In this document: piece by piece, positions 5,508 to 5,764 of the stretch
How positions within the stretch are numbered: the stretch's first letter is position 1
Layout of the letters: every line of letters starts with the position of its first letter
Assembly: GCA_031413955.1 (NCBI GenBank)
Contig: JANOGB010000270.1
Coordinates: forward strand, 1-5,764
Direction of reading: 5' to 3'
Source: JABFRZ01 sp031413955
GTDB taxonomy: Bacteria; Planctomycetota; UBA1135; GCA-002686595
Length of the DNA stretch: 5,764 bases
Program-made: the position numbers and the translations under genes
Notes under the pieces: generated by a model
Told to the model about the DNA's origin: nothing
The model's input: the letters and a program-made list of their open reading frames with translations, nothing else
The model's database searches: none

Positions 5508-5764
5508 GCTTCTATCGCCGAACCGCTTGTTGGCTGAGCAAGAATCAGCAGGACCACAGAGGCGCAGAGGACGCAGAGACTCACGGAGGGAGAATCCAGA
5601 GAGGATGGCGCCTCCGGGGCATCGGGTCTGCGGGAGTCGACGATCCGGAGGCCCCTTCTTCTTCCCGCTTTTCTCTGCGAGCCTCTGCGTCCTCTGCGTC
5701 CTCTGTGCCTCTGTGGTCCTGCTGATTCTTGCTCAGCCAACAAGCGGTTCGGCGATAGAAGCTC
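5506..5764. repeat. Large inverted repeat, 73-bp arms with 113-nt spacer, reaching the window edge
   Basis: The arms at 5506-5578 and 5692-5764 are reverse complements at 72 of 73 positions, with one mismatch at arm position 59. The outer 46 bases are unique-looking (GAGCTTCTATCGCC...). The inner part is built on CAGAGG-type modules (ACCACAGAGG, CAGAGGACG) that occur as dispersed intergenic repeats in many environmental bacteria. The spacer contains an 8-bp stem, GCCTCCGG (5610-5617) with CCGGAGGC (5645-5652). The left arm begins inside the final TGA of the plus-strand gene. The right arm ends exactly at the window edge and may continue beyond it. No ORF of interest lies inside. It could be a MITE-like element and could also end transcription. 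Confidence 0.9.

Noticed and set aside
5550..5720. CRISPR array in the CAGAGG-rich region
   Set aside because: The repeated units are only about 9 bases, lie back to back without uniform spacers, and are arranged as an inverted repeat.
5506..5764. Fold-back amplification or assembly artefact as the source of the terminal inverted repeat
   Set aside because: An artefact would normally give perfect identity up to a tiny loop. Here one arm mismatch and a 113-nt unpaired spacer separate the arms. It is not fully excluded, because the right arm ends exactly at the window edge.

Overview
This is a GC-rich bacterial window whose codons mostly end in G or C. Three traits recall Planctomycetota, and more loosely Acidobacteriota or Myxococcota: a long membrane-anchored protein built from carboxypeptidase-regulatory-like repeats, weak Shine-Dalgarno use, and CAGAGG-type intergenic repeats. 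No marker gene fixes the lineage, so this is an inference from style.

Layout. Minus strand, 2213 down to 1: a compact three-gene operon. It holds a short GntR/YtrA-type repressor, an ABC ATPase and an ABC membrane subunit that runs off the left edge. Both junctions are 4-base ATGA overlaps. A candidate promoter/operator lies just upstream (2234-2265). Next comes a 31-bp-arm inverted repeat (2264-2368), seven bases after the stop codon of the next gene. That gene, also on the minus strand (4579-2375), encodes a 734-residue protein with one N-terminal membrane anchor and seven beta-sandwich repeats, probably periplasmic. A 73-bp divergent gap (4580-4652) separates it from the only plus-strand gene.

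The plus-strand gene (4653-5507) is the main finding. It starts with a signal peptide and a CLGCH haem-binding motif. It then meets an in-frame TGA (codon 67), continues in the same frame as obvious protein, meets a second in-frame TGA (codon 249), continues for 35 more codons and stops at a third TGA. There are no frameshifts and no TAA or TAG. Both internal TGAs are followed at about 20 nt by a small stem-loop with a G early in the apical loop, as expected of bacterial SECIS elements. The second stem-loop is strong. The best reading is a c-type-cytochrome-like protein with two selenocysteines. A standard annotation would split it into a 66-residue fragment and a disconnected hypothetical ORF, and would lose the C-terminus. 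The rival reading is a pseudogene with two nonsense mutations.

The right end (5506-5764) is a large inverted repeat with 73-bp arms. It begins inside the final stop codon and reaches the last base of the window.

The regulator-transporter operon hangs together as one unit. Nothing in the sequence links it to the repeat protein or to the putative selenoprotein beyond proximity.
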